NCBI GenBank assembly: GCA_024220505.1
Contig: JAKZZE010000029.1
Span: forward strand, 186,001-250,000
Direction: 5' to 3'
Length of the DNA stretch: 64,000 nucleotides
Source of the DNA: Rhizopus arrhizus
Taxonomy: Eukaryota; Mucoromycota; Mucoromycetes; Mucorales; Rhizopodaceae
The notes under the pieces were generated by a model, which made no database searches, was not told the origin of the DNA, and worked only from the letters and a program-made list of their open reading frames with translations. Position numbers and translations under genes: made by a program. This document shows positions 60,836-64,000 of the stretch, in pieces. Within the stretch, counting starts at the first letter, position 1; each line of letters starts with the position of its first letter.

Positions 60836-61899
60836 GTTGAAAAGAAGAAGAAGAAAGGGAAAACAAAAAAAGAGGGGGGGGGGAACTTAAGGGAATTGTG
60901 ATTTGTCCGATGATTAACGGTCGATCTTTTTTAGGATATTGTCGATCACTTACTAAGCACCCATTTTTTTTTTTTTTCTTTTATATAAAGAGTGATGATT
61001 CAAGTCATTATCATGCTGCATATCATACTAGATTCTATTTACAGTCATAACTAAAAGTAGAATTGTAATTTGAAAGCTTGGTGTTGTTCACTTGATCCTA
61101 TAATGAAGTATTCATAAACTTTTTGTTTTTTTTTGCTCGTATATAAACATAGCGTGTTCCCTTTCCTTCTTCTTTTGTATTACAGACATTCAAAATGAGT
61201 ATGCACTAAGAATGTTTGTATCATTGACTATCAATAGGATGTTGTAAAAATAATAATTGATAAATCAATCTAGTCTTTTAGATTCTGAATCATTTTTCAA
61301 CTTTATTATACTATCTCTTTAATTATTCAAGTTGGCTTGTTCAGACATGTATTTATTGCTTCAACACTAAAAAGATCCCTTACACTTTTAGAAAATATGG
61401 TTTTTTTTTTCTTGCAATCTTGATAAAAACAACAACAGGTTGGTTTGGTGGATAATAAAAGTGTGTATCCACAGTTGATAACAATATTATTTCTGGATTA
61501 TCAAACAAGTTTCTTTTGAACAATTCTGAATAGAATATATAATGATGTCATCTCACTCAACTTGATTCCAAATAAACAACATTTTCCCAAGATTCACAAT
61601 TTAGTTTTCTTGTACCTGTTATGTGAAACAAGTTTTATTCATGGGAACTGTCTTACAGGATAAACTATTTATCAAGTTTTCGTACACTTTAGTACAGACC
61701 CAAATAAAAATTTCGTACACTTTAGAAAAAAAAGTTTGTACATAACATAGCCTTCCATTTGTCTTGTCTACAAAAAAAAAAAAAATTGTATGTTGATCAT
61801 AAACATCGTTTGTCTTTACTCTTCTCGTCTTTGGAGCACCGCTTCTCATCTTTTTTATTTATTAATTGTTCCTATGACTATTACAAACAACCAAGTTGT
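60836..61899. other. intergenic with a promoter-like segment
   Basis: gtatataaacatagcg at about 61139, a CT-rich leader and ATGAGTATGC at 61195 look like a core promoter and a 4-nt first exon (ATGA|GTATGC), perhaps the dead promoter of the relic downstream. Nothing else is recognisable. Confidence 0.35.
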
Positions 61900-62945
61900 C
61901 TGTTTTATTACGTAGCATATACACTTGAAAACGTCACCCAATACAGAAATAGACTTGAATCTCAAAACTATGAAATTTGCTTTAATATTAACGAATATCA
62001 AAAAGGTGTACAGTCAATCCAACAAGCAAATGCCGCAGTCCATTGAAATCAATGTCACAAGTTCATCAAGATCTATTTCATATTTTCAGAAATAAAATGT
62101 CGTATTTTTAGAAATCACACTGCTTATTTAGACATTTGGAATTCTTTAAACAACCCTCTGTTGCAGCAGCCACCATTTTTTAACAACTCAAGACTTGATG
62201 GAAGGTTTCTTTGTTGCTCTCCTTTTTTTAAATAGTTGCTTCATTTGAGCTTGATCCCAGCTGGCATGATGAATAACAACCTTAGCATATCAAACGTCAA
62301 ATTATAGTTTGTCTGCAATTTAGGATACTGACCAAAGGTTCACTAGCCTATTCAAGAACAAAAAAGTATTAAAAAATGTTGACGTTTTATATAGTGTTGT
62401 CATTAAGATAATTGATAAATCAAAAACATGCATCGAGATGTGACCGCTGCAATAGATGGTTTAAAGAATTCGATCCATCCCATGTTTGTCTCTTATCATT
62501 CTCAAGCGAATGATCCACTGGCTCAAGAGAGATATGAAGCAGAAAGATGAACTGCTCACACAGTTGCCTGTAGAAGGAAATACCCCAAGGTAAGTGTCTC
62601 ACTGTATCCAATTTTATGGATTACACTTCTTTTTATCCTATGGACACTTTGTGAATACGACTCTCCTCAAAAAAATAGATTTACACAAACGTTCAAACAT
62701 GTTTCAATCAATTGCTTCCTTGGTTTTCAAACATGGTTCAGCCGCCCGTGTCAAAGTGATGATTTTCCATGAATTACACCTTGAAAGATGGAACAAAGAT
62801 ACAATTAGACAATTCACTTGCAAGAAAACGGTTCAATTGTAATTATTAACAACTTGAAACCGAGCAATTTACTTTAGCAGATTCAGTGACAACATCTATC
62901 AATAATGCAAATCAAATGGCTGCCAAGTTGTTATCCCAGCATTGA
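61900..62945 (+). pseudogene. decayed multi-exon gene, unknown family
   Basis: Pieces read in order on the plus strand: ENVTQYRNRLESQNYEICFN then INEYQKGVQSIQQANAAVH and a stop (62046); DVTAAIDGLKNSIHPMFVSY followed by HSQANDPLAQERYEAE, where a frame break is followed by DELLTQLPVEGNTP and a GTAAGTG donor (62440-62590); then FSMNYTLKDGTKIQLDNSLA and EQFTLADSVTTSINNANQMA ending in a normal stop at about 62945, with in-frame stops before and between. At least three lesions are visible. It looks like a recently lost helical protein gene; family not recognised. Confidence 0.5.
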
Positions 62946-63920
62946 TACAAATAATAGTCATGATATCTTTTCGAATTGATTCAATTTATAAAATAAACCA
63001 AGAAGCACAATAAAAAAAAAAAATAGGTAGCTGACGTTAAGTTATTATTATGTGCAATTGGTTGATCTATTTTGTATGGATTGTTCTCACTGTTCTTGAT
63101 CAATGGATTGATCGGCTAAACCTTTTGGAAATATTGATGAACTTCATTGAATACAAGACTACATCATTTAAAATGAATTACAAAGAGTCTATTACAATCC
63201 AACCCTTTAAGAAAAAGACTATTTGAAGAGTCCAGTGAAGAGTAAAGCAAAACTGATGAATTTATTACAAAAGTAAAAAAAAAAAAATAAAAATAAAAAA
63301 AAAAGCCTTATAAATCCTTGATGAAACATACAATAAAAGCAAAAAAAAAAAAAAAAAAAAAAAAAAGTCACTTTGTGAAAATAGATGCGTTTCAAGTGTG
63401 TGAGAACTAGGGAGAAAGTCTTTTGTGAAATAAAGAGAATAAAGCTATTTTTATCAGCAGTGAACCAGAAACTGTAGTTCAACCCTATTTCTGTGATAAT
63501 TGAATGTGAATGTCTATCTAATAGTATTTTGTCCATTTTAAATCTCAATTTTAAAGAAAAAAGAAAGCCACAATCCTGGAATAAACTAAGCTAAACTTTT
63601 ATCCTTTACACAGCAAGATTCGTTTGATGAAGAATAAAAACAGGAATGTACGAACCAACAGGGCATCATCAAGTGATATTATTACATATCACTTTCTGTG
63701 TGTGTACATCATCTTTTTTTTTTATATTAAAATCAGTAACCCTCCTCTTCTGAAACCAAACTTTTTTTTTCTAAAATTAAACCATTGATGTTTGTTTGCC
63801 ACAGTTTATTTTAAGGAACAAGAGCTTGTTACACAAATCCCAAAAAAGTTTGAATATTCTACTCAGTGTTTGTATATAAACTCTCTTTTTTTTTTCTCTC
63901 TTTTCTTTATTTGCCTGTGA
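62946..63920. other. intergenic
   Basis: No supported gene. Long A tracts at 63279-63304 and 63341-63366 and T/C-rich DNA before the last gene. The 109-codon minus frame at 63219-63548 is a poly-F product of the A tracts. Confidence 0.5.
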
Positions 63921-64000
63921 ATGATGAAAGTTGAAGTTCAAAAACCACTTTTTCGAGGAATTAAATATATAGTGGCTATCTATGCTCTGCTATCACTCAT
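63921..64000 (+). CDS. start of a gene leaving the window
   Basis: After a T/C-rich leader, ATGATG opens a frame that remains open to the window end: MMKVEVQKPLFRGIKYIVAI then YALLSL. The basic start followed by a hydrophobic helix suggests an N-terminal membrane segment. With 26 residues no family can be assigned, and the call may fall if the frame closes. Confidence 0.4.
   Translation, partial: MMKVEVQKPLFRGIKYIVAIYALLSL

Noticed and set aside
63219..63548. 109-codon minus frame near the window end
   Set aside because: Two A tracts give it poly-F runs; the remaining sequence has no recognisable motif.

Overview
This window looks like nuclear DNA of a filamentous early-diverging fungus, most likely a Mucoromycota (Mucorales-type) genome. 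It is AT-rich, with long A/T homopolymers. Its protein genes are compact and cut by many short GT-AG introns of about 45-70 bp. They include fungal markers: homocitrate synthase of the alpha-aminoadipate lysine pathway, an SLT2-type MAP kinase, RAX2, GVP36 and VTS1. I resolved exon structures by joining splice sites and checking that each joined reading frame stays open.

Region by region: 1-2.5 kb is featureless. 2.5-7.9 kb is gene-dense: a CHY zinc-finger protein and HUS1 (minus), then an SLT2-like MAP kinase and the mitochondrial outer-membrane insertase SAM50 (plus). 8-11.4 kb holds a decayed MULE-type transposase. 11.4-36.5 kb is the gene-rich core: a small secreted Cys-rich protein, homocitrate synthase, methylenetetrahydrofolate reductase, a class 3 lipase, ribosomal protein eL29, a VTS1/Smaug RNA-binding protein, PP1 phosphatase, a vacuolar-type amino-acid transporter, an F-box protein, a TMEM135-like membrane protein and a large RAX2-like polarity landmark protein that ends in an SH3 domain. 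36.5-42.5 kb is gene-poor with a decayed Tc1/mariner-type transposase. 42.5-44.8 kb has an unknown coiled-coil-like protein and a GVP36-like BAR protein.

47.5-57.3 kb is the most unusual part. A tRNA-His gene is followed 58 bp downstream by a complete, apparently very young Ty3/gypsy-class LTR retrotransposon (47702-55909), whose two 625-bp LTRs look identical by eye. It has a Gag without a zinc knuckle but with an Asn/Tyr-rich tail, a textbook A AAA AAC slippery heptamer right before the Gag stop feeding protease-RT-RNase H, an integrase in its own separate ORF, and a fourth ORF of 284 codons with no recognisable domain that runs into the 3' LTR. Decayed relatives of the LTR lie just beyond it. 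57.3-64 kb has a WWE-like mini-protein, a WW-WW-FF splicing/transcription factor (URN1/TCERG1 type) with an apparent one-base homopolymer frameshift, a small basic protein, a decayed multi-exon gene and the start of a gene that leaves the window.

The host genes form no operon or cluster. They are ordinary housekeeping, signalling and polarity genes, packed divergently (HUS1/MAPK, homocitrate synthase/MTHFR), tandemly or convergently. All family assignments rest on motif recognition by eye, and no database search was run.
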